Shown here: positions 17,304-26,274 of the stretch, in pieces
Layout of the letters: each line of letters starts with the position of its first letter
How positions within the stretch are numbered: position 1 is the stretch's first letter
Source: an uncultured Bacteroidales bacterium
GTDB lineage: Bacteria; Bacteroidota; Bacteroidia; Bacteroidales; F082
Assembly: GCA_947304185.1 (NCBI GenBank)
Contig: CAMZAM010000014.1
Location: forward strand, 1 to 59,901
DNA length: 59,901 nucleotides
Direction of reading: 5' to 3'
Program-made: the position numbers and the translations under genes
Notes under the pieces: model-generated
Database searches by the model: none
What the model saw: the letters and a program-made list of their open reading frames with translations, nothing else
What the model was told of the DNA's origin: nothing

Positions 17304-18512
17304 TTATTTTGTAAGTAGTTGATACACAGCGTTAAGCACATCTTGAGCCACTTCGCTTTTCGGCTTGAGCTCGTAGGCTGTCACTTTGTCGTCGTTAGTG
17401 ATGATATTGACCTTGTTAGTTTTCGTCTTAAATCCCACACCGGCCTCGTTCATGGTGTTTAGCACTATCATGTCGAGGTTCTTCGAGTGCAGTTTTTTCT
17501 TTGCGTTCTCGATGCCGTTCTCTGTCTCGAGTGCGAAACCCACGAGAATCTGTTTCTTCGTCTTTTTCTCGCCTAAGGTCTTGAGGATATCGTCGGTCTT
17601 GACGAGTTTGAGCGTCATCGTGTCCTTCTTAGGGTCTTTCTTGATTTTCTGGTCGGCTGCTTCTTCCGGACGGAAGTCGGCGACAGCTGCGCTCAGCACG
17701 GCGATATCGGCTTTCTTGAAAGCTCCTGTCGTGGCGTCGTACATCTCCTGTGCGCTTGTCACCGGCATCACCTGGATGTTGCTTCTCTCGGGGCGTATCG
17801 ACGATGGACCGAGCACCAATGTGACATCGGCTCCCTGGTCGGCGAAGGCACGTGCGATCTCAATGCCCATAAGGCCTGAGCTGTGGTTGCCTATAAAACG
17901 TACAGGGTCGATTGCTTCGTAGGTAGGACCTGCTGTCACGACGACACGTTTTCCTGCGAAACGTTGTTTATTCTGAAAGAAATCCTTGATGCGGTTGAAT
18001 ATCTCTTGAGGTTCTTCCATCCTACCCTCGCCGCACAGCCCTGACGCCAGTTCGCCTGCTGCCGGAGCTATGAAGCGGTAACCGCGACTGATGAGTGTGC
18101 GGATGTTTTCCTGCGTAGCCGGATGTTTGTACATGTCGAGGTCCATAGCAGGAGCGAACATGACAGGACATTTCGCCGACAGGCATACCGTAAGAAGGTA
18201 GTTATCGGCTATTCCTGCTGCCATCTTAGCGATGGTGTTAGCCGATGCGGGGGCTATCACGAAGAGGTCGGCCCACAGACCGAGTTCTACATGACTGTTC
18301 CACTTACCCGTCTCGGTATCGAAGCCCTTCGATAAAACGGGTAAACCACTCAGCGTTGCTAACGTGAGTGGTGTTACGAAATCTTTTGCCGCATCGGTCA
18401 TCACGACCTGAACCTCAGCACCTTGCTTCTTCAGAAGCCTTACCAAAAGCGGAATTTTATATGCGGCAATGCTTCCCGTAATTCCAATCAGGATTTTCTT
18501 TCCGGTGAGCAT
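17304..18512 (-). CDS. coaBC: Bifunctional phosphopantothenoylcysteine decarboxylase/synthetase
   Basis: A 402-residue bifunctional coenzyme A biosynthesis enzyme. The N-terminal flavoprotein CoaC part (residues 1-180) shows GSIAAYK, the active-site His (NSHVELGLWAD), PAMDLDMY and the substrate-clamp Cys (SGLCGEGRMEEP). The CoaB part (about 190-402) shows VVVTAGPTYEAIDPVRFIGN and the CTP-binding region; it joins cysteine to phosphopantothenate, which CoaC then decarboxylates. The gene has an unusually good Shine-Dalgarno sequence for this phylum: AGGAGG (18518-18523), 5 bases before the ATG. It lies 12 bases downstream of the omega gene. Confidence 0.96.
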   Translation of the reverse strand: MLTGKKILIGITGSIAAYKIPLLVRLLKKQGAEVQVVMTDAAKDFVTPLTLATLSGLPVLSKGFDTETGKWNSHVELGLWADLFVIAPASANTIAKMAAGIADNYLLTVCLSAKCPVMFAPAMDLDMYKHPATQENIRTLISRGYRFIAPAAGELASGLCGEGRMEEPQEIFNRIKDFFQNKQRFAGKRVVVTAGPTYEAIDPVRFIGNHSSGLMGIEIARAFADQGADVTLVLGPSSIRPERSNIQVMPVTSAQEMYDATTGAFKKADIAVLSAAVADFRPEEAADQKIKKDPKKDTMTLKLVKTDDILKTLGEKKTKKQILVGFALETENGIENAKKKLHSKNLDMIVLNTMNEAGVGFKTKTNKVNIITNDDKVTAYELKPKSEVAQDVLNAVYQLLTK

Positions 18513-18524
18513 TGTACCCTCCTT

Positions 18525-18863
18525 TTAAAAGTCGCCCTCGTTTTTCTTGCTAGGATTACGATAGTAAAGCTTGTCATTCAAGAACTCGTCGATAGCGATA
18601 AGCGTCGGCTTCGGCAGTCTCTCGTAGAACTTTGCCACTTCGATCTGTTCTTTGTTTTCGAACACTTCTTCGAGAGTGTCGTTGCTTGAAGCGAACTCTT
18701 CAATCTTCTTGTTGAGTTCCTGTTTCTCTTCTGTAGCAATCTGGTTAGCTCTCTTAGCAAGAATAGCAACTGTTTCGTAGATGTTACCTGTTCCAACGTA
18801 GAACTGGTCTTTCTGACGTGTGATTGCGGTTGTCTCCGTCTTAACTTTTCTGAAGTCTATCAT
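18525..18863 (-). CDS. DNA-directed RNA polymerase omega-like (Rpb6) subunit
   Basis: A 112-residue small RNA polymerase subunit of the Rpb6/omega type that Bacteroidota encode between bamD and coaBC. It helps fold and stabilise the beta-prime subunit. The central helix (YETVAILAKRANQIATEEKQ) is the omega core; the N-terminal RKVKTETTAITRQ region and the longer C-terminal arm are typical of the Bacteroidota form. It starts one base after the bamD stop codon, so it is translated from the same message. Confidence 0.85.
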   Translation of the reverse strand: MIDFRKVKTETTAITRQKDQFYVGTGNIYETVAILAKRANQIATEEKQELNKKIEEFASSNDTLEEVFENKEQIEVAKFYERLPKPTLIAIDEFLNDKLYYRNPSKKNEGDF

Positions 18864-18864
18864 T

Positions 18865-19674
18865 TTATTTATTTGATTTGTATTTTTCTAATTTCTCTCT
18901 TATTTTCTTTACTGTAGCTTCCAGTTTCGGAATATATTCGCTTTCCGGGAACACATAGCACAGGGTGTTATACTTCTCAAGAGCCAGCTCATAACGCTCG
19001 CGTTGTTTCGCCTTGACGCTGTTTTCGGCATAGCGATAATATGTAATCACCATGTCATGAAGTATCTCCTCGCGGTGTTCCGTCGCCGGATGGTCTTTCA
19101 AAAACGTCTCATAGCTCGTTATTGCAGCCTGGTATTCCTCCATCTTGAAATAGAGCTTACAGACATTGTATTCTTTCTCCTCCAGCTTCCAGCGCAGGGT
19201 GTCGATACGTGCGTTGATCTCAGGCACTCTCGGGCTGTTTGGATACACGTCGATGAAGTTCTGGAACTCCGTTATCGCTGTGTTGGTGTCATCCTGGTCG
19301 AGAGTTGTCGGAGGCGAGATTATGTAATAACACAACGCGCTCTTATACAAGGCTTCTTCGGTATTCTGCGAAAGCGGATATCTTGTCACGAAACGCTTGT
19401 AGTAACTGCTTGCAATGACATAGTCTTTCTTGTAGTAATAGCATTCTGCTGTGAGGTATGCTATCGTCTCACCTTCAGGTTTTGTGCGGTAATACGCCTG
19501 CATCACGTCGAAGAGCTGTAAGGCACGGTCATAATTCTTTTTCTCGTAATATTCCAAGGCGGCGTTATACTTCGCCTCGTTGTCCGTTCCTTTAAGCAAC
19601 TTCCTGTATTTGCTGCATGATGTGCATATCAGCAGACACAAAATCACCGATAAGAAAAACCTATTCTTAAGCAT
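18865..19674 (-). CDS. bamD: Outer membrane protein assembly factor BamD
   Basis: A 269-residue outer-membrane lipoprotein of the beta-barrel assembly (BAM) machine. The lipobox (LLICTSC) puts the lipidated Cys at about residue 20. Tetratricopeptide-like repeats follow (ALEYYEKKNYDRALQLFD; CYYYKKDYVIASSYYKRF; TEFQNFIDVYPNSP; AAITSYETFLKDHP), matching the five-TPR BamD layout. It is the first gene of the bamD-omega-coaBC-DUF4835-recN operon. The promoter box at 19679-19686 ends only 5 bases before the ATG, so the mRNA may be leaderless. Confidence 0.93.
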   Translation of the reverse strand: MLKNRFFLSVILCLLICTSCSKYRKLLKGTDNEAKYNAALEYYEKKNYDRALQLFDVMQAYYRTKPEGETIAYLTAECYYYKKDYVIASSYYKRFVTRYPLSQNTEEALYKSALCYYIISPPTTLDQDDTNTAITEFQNFIDVYPNSPRVPEINARIDTLRWKLEEKEYNVCKLYFKMEEYQAAITSYETFLKDHPATEHREEILHDMVITYYRYAENSVKAKQRERYELALEKYNTLCYVFPESEYIPKLEATVKKIREKLEKYKSNK

Positions 19675-19678
19675 GCTG

Positions 19679-19686
19679 CAAAATTA
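19679..19686 (-). promoter_or_regulatory. -7 promoter box of the bamD operon
   Basis: TAATTTTG on the minus strand, ending 5 bases before the bamD ATG. With a start 6-7 bases after the box the transcript would begin at or within the start codon. Confidence 0.5.
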
Positions 19687-19718
19687 CTACTTTTTTAGCT
19701 ACCTTCTTTTATTATTTT

Positions 19719-22244
19719 TTATTTAATAACAATTTTCTGAAGATATTGTTGTCCGTCGCAGTTAATTTTGATGAAATAAACGCCTGCTTCAACATCAGAT
19801 ACGTTGATTTCCAATGAGTTATCAACACTCATCACAACTTGTCCCTGAAGGTTGACGACCTGTACTTCGAGATTTGCGAAGTCGTTCAAGCCACCGATAT
19901 TGATTATTGAAGATGCAGGATTCGGGTAAAGCATGACTTTTGCGATACCGTTTTCATCGACGCCTGTGTTATCTGTAACGATGAAACCCACTGACGCTGT
20001 TGCTGTTGTGCTGCCATCGCTGACTGTCACAGTGTATAAGTATTCGCCTGCTGCCGTTGCAGTGAACACTGGGTTCTGAGCGTTCGGGTTGTCGAGGTTG
20101 TCGGCAGGTGACCATGAGTAGGTATAGGTGCCTGAACCGCCGCTGGCGCTCGCATACAGTGTGTTTGTCTCACCGATATGGATTGACTCATGCTCAACAT
20201 ATGCCGATGCTTGCATTGCCAGTCCTAAGCATGATACGTGGGCGGCCCATCCCGTCTTGTTGACGCTGCTGTCGGATGTGAATTTGAACGTCAGAGCGCC
20301 AGCGGCGTTAGTCGCTGTCACTGTGCCCGGGTTATCACCTCCAGTGTATGTTCCTATCTGCGTAGCCGTTGTCGAAGTACCGTCGTAAACATACAGGAAA
20401 TCCCAGTTACTTTCCGTTTCAAACGCCTGGAATGTGACTGTGATGATTCCGCCTTCTGTGGCAGGCAGGAATGTCAGTGTTAACTCCTTGTTGTTACCAT
20501 AGTTTGCATTCGGACCACCGTCGTCGTAAAACATTGCGTCACATGTTGTTATGGTGCCGCTCTGCATATTGTAAGACTCTGATGCCGAGATGTAGTTAGG
20601 CAAATATTTGGTGTTGCTCTCGCCGTCAGCGTTTGTCACTGTAAGACGCACGCCGAAAGTGCCGGCCTGGTTGTATGTCACAGTAGGATTCTGTGCTGTC
20701 GATGTAGCAGGTGTGCCGCCTTCGAACTCCCAGTCCCAGCTGACGAGTTGAGCGCCCCATGAGTTATCGGTGAAATGCACCGATCCGCCCACTGCCACTG
20801 CTGTCACGTCGACCATGAAGTCGGCGACGATGCCTTCCAAAGCGACGAGTTGTGCTTCGATGTTGACTGTCTCACCATCAGCCACTGTCACCTGTGTCTC
20901 ATAAGGCTCGTAGCCGTTCTTGGTGATTCTCACGTTGTAGGTACCACCCTTCACCGGACGGTGGAAGTCACCGCCAGGGAGCTGTGTCGACACTGTTGCA
21001 TACTGGTCATCGTGACCGACTAATGTGACTGTAGCGCCACCTATCGGAGCCTTTGACGTTGCGTCAACAACTGTGCCATGGATTCCATATAAGCATTGAT
21101 TAACAAAAGCGAAGATTGAGTTTTTATTGATATTCCAGAAGTTCGGCATCTGACTGGCGCTTGGACATTTCGTGTTTGAGCATTCAATAGTAAGCTCGCG
21201 GCACTCAGCGTAGCCGTTCATATAATCCTGACGGCCACCGCCGATCATATACCATTGGGCTCCATTTGTGATACCGTTGTTATAGTCGGTCATATAGCTT
21301 GAACTCACCTGATGGCAGAGGTTGGCATATTCATGGCTGATGAGCTGATACCAAGCATCGTCGGAATGCAGTGTGTAGGTGTTATCCCAAGGATAGTTCA
21401 TAACCTCTGCTCCGCCATGATAGTTGGCACCCATCACGAAGTTGTTGTTCTGTGCAAGATCCATAAACCACAGTGTTTCCTGCTGATATGCCTCTCCGTC
21501 AGGATGTGCGCCACCATGAGGGTCAGCGTAGTTACGATTCATGTCGACGCCGTTGGCATTATAACGTGTTGCACCGTTAACGCTGCTGTTTCCTCCATGA
21601 TATGTGCCGTCAGGATTGGTGTTAGGACCAATGTAAAGGTCAACATTTTCGAGGATGTTGGCGCATTCAGGAAGTGTAGGGTTCTCAAGGAGATAATCGA
21701 TGAAACGGAGCATCAGCATCCAGCCAGTGGTCTCGTCGCCGTGGATAGTCGAGGTATACAGGAACTTCGGCTTGCCCGCGCCGCTTCCGTTGTTGATGTG
21801 AGCGATCAAGATCTTACGGTTGCTCGGGAGCGTGCCGAGTTCAATAATCTCACACATATCCGGGTGGTCGGTGGCAAACTGATACATCATGGATTCATAG
21901 GCTGAATACGTAGGATACTGATCCCAGTCATAAGCGGCGCGGTTATTACCGTCCCACATCACGTGCTTCTCCATCATTGAAGGTGGAGTCTGCAATGTGA
22001 TCTCATATCCCATCTTCTGGAATTCAGCGAATTCCTTGTTGTTTGCATAAGCAGTCACGACATTGCCGTCGACGCGGTCAACAGAAATGGTGTTTGCAAT
22101 CTGCTGAAGGTTGTCGTTTCCATTAAGTTCAAAAGTGAAATAATACTCATTGCGTTCTTGCATGAGCTTGTTAAGATCTGCTTCTTGTGCGAATAATCCG
22201 AAAGAAACAAAGAAGAAAAGAATTGCAAAAAACTTAGTTTTCAT
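19719..22244 (-). CDS. T9SS-exported M14 zinc carboxypeptidase
   Basis: An 841-residue secreted metallocarboxypeptidase. Signal peptide 1-19; M14 domain about 100-390 with zinc ligands His168 and Glu171 (TIHGDETTG) and His276 (NYHGGAE), the substrate-binding MNRNY, and probable catalytic Glu354 (ELTIEC). Then follow a carboxypeptidase regulatory-like beta-sandwich (388-470), a PKD domain (about 475-555, VSWDWEFEGG), a CUB-like domain (about 560-680, NWDFLYVYDG), a second PKD-like domain and a C-terminal T9SS type A domain (about 770-841, MLYPNPASSIINI to QKIVIK). It probably trims peptides at the cell surface. It lies 18 bases after dapA and may share its transcript. Confidence 0.94.
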   Translation of the reverse strand: MKTKFFAILFFFVSFGLFAQEADLNKLMQERNEYYFTFELNGNDNLQQIANTISVDRVDGNVVTAYANNKEFAEFQKMGYEITLQTPPSMMEKHVMWDGNNRAAYDWDQYPTYSAYESMMYQFATDHPDMCEIIELGTLPSNRKILIAHINNGSGAGKPKFLYTSTIHGDETTGWMLMLRFIDYLLENPTLPECANILENVDLYIGPNTNPDGTYHGGNSSVNGATRYNANGVDMNRNYADPHGGAHPDGEAYQQETLWFMDLAQNNNFVMGANYHGGAEVMNYPWDNTYTLHSDDAWYQLISHEYANLCHQVSSSYMTDYNNGITNGAQWYMIGGGRQDYMNGYAECRELTIECSNTKCPSASQMPNFWNINKNSIFAFVNQCLYGIHGTVVDATSKAPIGGATVTLVGHDDQYATVSTQLPGGDFHRPVKGGTYNVRITKNGYEPYETQVTVADGETVNIEAQLVALEGIVADFMVDVTAVAVGGSVHFTDNSWGAQLVSWDWEFEGGTPATSTAQNPTVTYNQAGTFGVRLTVTNADGESNTKYLPNYISASESYNMQSGTITTCDAMFYDDGGPNANYGNNKELTLTFLPATEGGIITVTFQAFETESNWDFLYVYDGTSTTATQIGTYTGGDNPGTVTATNAAGALTFKFTSDSSVNKTGWAAHVSCLGLAMQASAYVEHESIHIGETNTLYASASGGSGTYTYSWSPADNLDNPNAQNPVFTATAAGEYLYTVTVSDGSTTATASVGFIVTDNTGVDENGIAKVMLYPNPASSIINIGGLNDFANLEVQVVNLQGQVVMSVDNSLEINVSDVEAGVYFIKINCDGQQYLQKIVIK

Positions 22245-22262
22245 TGTATTAAAGTGTTAATT

Positions 22263-23147
22263 CTATTTCAGGTTGTTATCGTATTCATTTTCAATATCTT
22301 GGCGCACTGCGTCGGATGTCGGCACCAGTGGCAGACGGAGTACGTTCTTGCACAGTCCGATATGAGCCAGCAAGGCTTTTATGCCTGCAGGATTGCCATC
22401 GGCGAAGATCAAGCCGTTCATCCTCAGCATCTTATAATGAAGCTTAAGAGCCTCTTCGGTCTTACCTTCAAGCATCTTATGCACCATCTTGCAGAAATGC
22501 TTAGGATAGCCATTGGCAGCCACCGATATCACGCCTTCAGCGCCGAGAGCCAGCATAGGCTGGGTGATGCTGTCGTCGCCGGAGTACACTCTGAAATCAG
22601 ACGGCTTGTCGCGCAGAATCTCCATGATCTGCTGTAGATTACCCGATGCTTCCTTCACTGCGATGATGTTAGGATGCTTAGCCAGCTCCACTGTCGTTGA
22701 GGCCTGGAGGTTCACTCCCACCCTGCCCGGGACGTTGTAAAGCACTACCGGCACTGGCGACACATCGGCCACATGCAGAAAATGGGCTTTCATGCCGCGT
22801 TGGTTAGGTTTGTTATAGTAAGGAACGACGCTCAAGATGCCGTCGATACCTTCAAAGTCTTGATTTTTAATGCTTTCGAGCAATGCCACGGTGTTGTTGC
22901 CACCCATGCCAAGCATTATCGGGCAACGGCCGTTGGCAGTCTCGATGACGGTTTTGACCACCTTCGCCTTCTCGTCGGCTGTCATCGTCGGAGCCTCCGA
23001 GGTGGTACCGAGAGCCACGAGGAAGTCGGCGCCGTTTTGCAAAGTATAGTCAACGATATTTCTTAACGATTGATAATCAACTGAATAATCATCGTTAAAT
23101 GGAGTTACCAACGCAACTCCAGTACCTATAAACGGATTCATTTTCAT
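22263..23147 (-). CDS. dapA: 4-Hydroxy-tetrahydrodipicolinate synthase
   Basis: A 294-residue TIM-barrel class I aldolase that condenses pyruvate with aspartate semialdehyde, the first committed step of lysine and diaminopimelate synthesis. The pyruvate-binding GTTSEAPT, the proton-relay YNVPGRVG and the Schiff-base lysine (IIAVKEASGN, about residue 161) are all present, at standard length. Its ATG overlaps the stop codon of the upstream DUF6913-like gene (ATGA). Confidence 0.96.
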   Translation of the reverse strand: MKMNPFIGTGVALVTPFNDDYSVDYQSLRNIVDYTLQNGADFLVALGTTSEAPTMTADEKAKVVKTVIETANGRCPIMLGMGGNNTVALLESIKNQDFEGIDGILSVVPYYNKPNQRGMKAHFLHVADVSPVPVVLYNVPGRVGVNLQASTTVELAKHPNIIAVKEASGNLQQIMEILRDKPSDFRVYSGDDSITQPMLALGAEGVISVAANGYPKHFCKMVHKMLEGKTEEALKLHYKMLRMNGLIFADGNPAGIKALLAHIGLCKNVLRLPLVPTSDAVRQDIENEYDNNLK

Positions 23148-23677
23148 CTTTGTCCCAATAACATCGACAGATAATTCCTAAGAATCTCTATCCTATTTAA
23201 CATATCGTCGTCTTTTTTCGAATCAATGACCATGTCGTACAATGCAGGGCATGTATTTCCGAATGTCATCCTGAACGAGTTGTTGATCAACGTCATGATG
23301 TAGGTGTTCGTCAGCTCTTCGTCGGGCAAACGCGTGAAATCGATTACCAGGTCGAACGAGAGACATAGCAGCGACTCTTTTTTCAGCTGTTTTATCAGTC
23401 CCCAGAAATTGAAATCTTCTTTCCGGAGGAAGAAATAACGGTCGGTCTGCATCACGTCTTTCGGCAGCGCGTCGACGTAGGTGATGAAGGTGTATCGTTT
23501 CAGCACAAACAGCCTTCTCAGGACTTCTTCAATCTCCTTGTAGCGTTTGAACTGGTCCTGATCGAGCAAAATGGCTATCGACGGATACTTCGCAATATCC
23601 GGGAGTATGCAGGCTTTCTTGCGTTTCAGAAACCTGTTGATAGCTCTTTGCCGAAAAAACCTAACAATAGCCTTCAT
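23144..23677 (-). CDS. DUF6913-like protein of unknown function
   Basis: A 177-residue protein without signal peptide or transmembrane helices. It is rich in basic and aromatic residues at the N-terminus (MKAIVRFFRQRAINRFLKRK) and contains the segment SFDLVIDFTRLPDEE. It resembles the small DUF6913 family that Bacteroidota encode next to dapA; this rests on memory of the context, not on a search. Start at 23677 is preferred over the ATG at 23707, because the TATCTTTG box (23705-23712) places transcription start near 23699. It overlaps dapA by 4 bases. Confidence 0.65.
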   Translation of the reverse strand: MKAIVRFFRQRAINRFLKRKKACILPDIAKYPSIAILLDQDQFKRYKEIEEVLRRLFVLKRYTFITYVDALPKDVMQTDRYFFLRKEDFNFWGLIKQLKKESLLCLSFDLVIDFTRLPDEELTNTYIMTLINNSFRMTFGNTCPALYDMVIDSKKDDDMLNRIEILRNYLSMLLGQR

Positions 23678-23704
23678 CGTTCGGATGACATTACAATAAA
23701 CTTG

Positions 23705-23771
23705 CAAAGATACGAATTTTCTGTTAAATGACGATATTTTTTTGCTATTTGCAATGATTTTTTTATCTTTG
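23705..23771. promoter_or_regulatory. Divergent promoters between the DUF6913-like and MBL genes
   Basis: Minus strand: TATCTTTG at 23705-23712 serves the DUF6913-dapA transcript. Plus strand: TTTG at 23741-23744 and TATCTTTG at 23764-23771, separated by 19 bases, form a textbook -33/-7 pair for the MBL hydrolase gene. Confidence 0.75.
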
Positions 23772-23787
23772 CAGCGATTTTAGAACT

Positions 23788-24570
23788 ATGATGAAGGTTA
23801 CCATATTAGGTTGCGGCACTTCGCAGGGCGTCCCTGTAATCGGCTGTGAATGTGATGTTTGCAAGTCGACCGACCCGCGCGACAAACGTCTCCGCACGTC
23901 GATTTTGATTCAAACGGAGCGTACCACCATCTGCGTGGATGCTGGTCCCGACTTCCGTCAGCAGATGCTGCGTGAGAACGTGCAACATCTCGATGCCATC
24001 CTCATCACACATCAGCACAAGGATCATATCGGCGGCTTGGACGACGTGCGTTCGTTCAACTTCCTACAAAACATCTCGATGCCTATCTACGCATCTCCGG
24101 AGGCACAGGAAGAGATAAAGCGCGAGTATTCGTACGCTTTCGTCGATAAAAGCGAGCTTTATCCTGGCGCACCGACGTATAATCTCATTGATATCGAAGA
24201 CAATAAACCTATCATTATCAATGAATTAACCATTGAGCCAATACCATTGAAGCATCTTCATATGCTGTGTTATGCATTCCGCATCGGCAACTTCGCCTAC
24301 GTCACCGACTTCAACTACATTTCTGAAGAAAATCTGAAAAAACTTGAAGGCGTTGAATATCTCATCATTGAGGCGTTGCGTAAGGAGAAGCATTATTCGC
24401 ACATCTGTTTGCAGGAAGCTATCGACATCGCTCAGCGTCTAAAGGTGAAAAAGGCATGGTTCACCCATGTCAGCCATTCGATGGGAAAAGCCGAAGATGT
24501 CAATAAAACCTTACCATCCAACATGATGCTGGCTTACGACGGGCTGAGTTTCACGGTGGAAAACCACTAA
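23788..24570 (+). CDS. MBL-fold metallo-hydrolase (PhnP-like)
   Basis: A 260-residue metallo-beta-lactamase-fold hydrolase. The motif THQHKDHIGG gives the His-x-His-x-Asp-His metal site, VTDFNYI the bridging Asp, and FTHVSHSMG the late His ligands. Near the N-terminus GCGTSQGVP is followed by a Cys cluster (CECDVC), as in PhnP-type phosphodiesterases, so it may hydrolyse a cyclic phosphate or similar diester. The true substrate is not known. The last 60 bases overlap the 3' end of the convergent zinc-ribbon gene. Confidence 0.88.
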   Translation: MMKVTILGCGTSQGVPVIGCECDVCKSTDPRDKRLRTSILIQTERTTICVDAGPDFRQQMLRENVQHLDAILITHQHKDHIGGLDDVRSFNFLQNISMPIYASPEAQEEIKREYSYAFVDKSELYPGAPTYNLIDIEDNKPIIINELTIEPIPLKHLHMLCYAFRIGNFAYVTDFNYISEENLKKLEGVEYLIIEALRKEKHYSHICLQEAIDIAQRLKVKKAWFTHVSHSMGKAEDVNKTLPSNMMLAYDGLSFTVENH

Positions 24571-24912
24571 GCTGACCCTACCCTGCTCATCGATATTATA
24601 TGCGTGGTCGTAAACTAGGTGATACAAACGGCCTCTCTTCGTCGTGTGAGTGCCCGTAAAATGGGTGAAATCGAATCCCAGATTTTCGAGGTATTGTCTT
24701 GAAACCGAAGTTCGTCCTGAAGGGTTGACAGCCTTAAGGATTCCGCGATTTTTCAATAGTATTTTGTTGATGTTACGGATATATTCCTTGTGTTCGGCGT
24801 TGACCTTGTAGTAATAGTTGTTACGACAGCGGTCGTCGCAGAAAATCTTGTCGGTGCGGCCGCTCAGCGGGTTATTACAGTAAAGACAGCGTTTTTCAAC
24901 GGTTTCAATCAT
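24511..24912 (-). CDS. Zinc-ribbon protein of unknown function
   Basis: A 133-residue protein with an N-terminal four-cysteine zinc ribbon (CLYCNNPL...FCDDRC), then a basic helical segment and a conserved-looking C-terminal part (GRLYHLVYDHAYNIDEQGRV). It resembles small Bacteroidota proteins of unknown function. Its start overlaps the upstream DUF4159 gene by 4 bases, so it closes the argS-rsmE-DUF4159 operon. The final 20 codons are antisense to the end of the MBL gene. Confidence 0.7.
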   Translation of the reverse strand: MIETVEKRCLYCNNPLSGRTDKIFCDDRCRNNYYYKVNAEHKEYIRNINKILLKNRGILKAVNPSGRTSVSRQYLENLGFDFTHFTGTHTTKRGRLYHLVYDHAYNIDEQGRVSLVVFHRETQPVVSQHHVGW

Positions 24913-25556
24913 TTGGTAAACACGTATTGTATGATGTTTGCTCCCATTTTCAGGGCTTTCAGTCGTATCTCGTCGGAGTCTTTATGCACGCGTTGGTCTT
25001 CCCAGCCGTCGCCGAGGTCGCATTCATAGGTGAAGAGGCACACTATGCGGCCTTCGTAAATCATAGCGAAGGCTTGCGGAGTCTTGAGGTCGTGCTCGTG
25101 CACCTTAGGCAATCCATTCGGGAAAGCGTATGGTTCCTTGAATATCGGATGCGAATACGGCAGCTCGACCCATTCCAGTTCAGGAAACACCTTCTGCATC
25201 TGTGGCATGATGAAATCCTTGAGTCCGTAGTTATCGTCAATATGCAGGAAGCCGCCTGCCAGCAGGTAGTTGCGCAGGTTTTCGCATTCAGCCTTGTCGA
25301 AACTCACGTTACCGTGGCCTGTCATGTGCACGAACGGGTAGTTGAAGATGTCGGGACTCCCCACCTCCACAGTAGCCACGTCGGGGTTAAGGTCGGTGTG
25401 TAGCTCTTGGTTGCAAAACTTCACCAGATTAGGCAACGAAGTCGGGTTAGCATACCAGTCGCCGCCGCCTCTATATTTCAGAAGGGCGATCTGCGTCTGT
25501 TGGGCCGAAAGTGCCAGTGAAATCAGCAGAAACAAGGCTGTCAGCAACCTTTTCAT
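24909..25556 (-). CDS. DUF4159 domain-containing exported protein
   Basis: A 215-residue protein with a signal peptide (MKRLLTALFLLISLALSAQ) and a DUF4159 domain. Family members have a glutamine-amidotransferase/ThuA-like fold; typical segments here are LLKYRGGGDWY, GGFLHIDDNYG and SHPIFKEPYAFPNGLP. The molecular function is not known. Start at 25556 is chosen because it overlaps the rsmE stop as ATGA and begins the signal peptide; the ATG at 25592 would sit inside rsmE. Confidence 0.82.
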   Translation of the reverse strand: MKRLLTALFLLISLALSAQQTQIALLKYRGGGDWYANPTSLPNLVKFCNQELHTDLNPDVATVEVGSPDIFNYPFVHMTGHGNVSFDKAECENLRNYLLAGGFLHIDDNYGLKDFIMPQMQKVFPELEWVELPYSHPIFKEPYAFPNGLPKVHEHDLKTPQAFAMIYEGRIVCLFTYECDLGDGWEDQRVHKDSDEIRLKALKMGANIIQYVFTK

Positions 25557-26263
25557 TTCGACATCTGGTTTATCAGGTTTATGGTATGGCAAGCCACCAC
25601 TGCCGCCGTCTCCGTGCGCAGGCGTGCGTCGCCGAGACTCACCGGGATGAAGCCGTTATCCTTGGCCAGCTTCACCTCCTCAGGGCTGAAGTCGCCTTCA
25701 GGTCCGATGAGCACCAGTGCGTTCTGACCTTTCACGTATTTGTCGCATAGCAACTCCGTGACGTCGTCGTCAATCCAAGCTATGAATTTCTGTCCGTCGA
25801 ACGGCTGTTTCACAAGCTTGTTATAATCCATAACATCTTGAATATCAGGCAGTTTTGACTTGATAGACTGTTTCATCGCCGCGATCATAACCTTCCTGAA
25901 CCGCTCGACATTGGCCACGCGGCGTTCGGAGTGATACGAGGCAAACAGTTGCACCTTGTCGATGCCTATCTCCGTTGCCTTTTCGAGGAACCACTCTGTG
26001 CGCTCGTTGAGTTTGGTTGGCGCTATCGCTATCTCGAGTGTAAACGGTTTGTTATCATATCCCGGGCGCTTGTTTGTCAGGCAGGCGACAGCACGTTTCG
26101 GATGTGCCTCCACCAGCTCCGCGTCGTACAACGAGCCTTTGCCGTCGGTGACGCAGAAACGGTCTCCCTCCTGCATCCTCAGAACTTTGACACAGTGTTT
26201 CGATTCCTCCTCAGGGAAGGAGACCATTCCTTCTGTTGCGTCGGGTAGATAAAAAACGTTCAT
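25553..26263 (-). CDS. rsmE: 16S rRNA (uracil(1498)-N3)-methyltransferase
   Basis: A 236-residue SPOUT-class methyltransferase that methylates U1498 of 16S rRNA with S-adenosylmethionine. An N-terminal PUA-like domain (HCVKVLRMQEGD) precedes the knotted SPOUT domain with LVLIGPEGDFSPEE and SLGDARLRTETA, the SAM-binding trefoil-knot segments. Length is standard. It sits 11 bases after argS and overlaps the DUF4159 gene by 4 bases. Confidence 0.94.
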   Translation of the reverse strand: MNVFYLPDATEGMVSFPEEESKHCVKVLRMQEGDRFCVTDGKGSLYDAELVEAHPKRAVACLTNKRPGYDNKPFTLEIAIAPTKLNERTEWFLEKATEIGIDKVQLFASYHSERRVANVERFRKVMIAAMKQSIKSKLPDIQDVMDYNKLVKQPFDGQKFIAWIDDDVTELLCDKYVKGQNALVLIGPEGDFSPEEVKLAKDNGFIPVSLGDARLRTETAAVVACHTINLINQMSK

Positions 26264-26274
26264 CTTACTATTCT

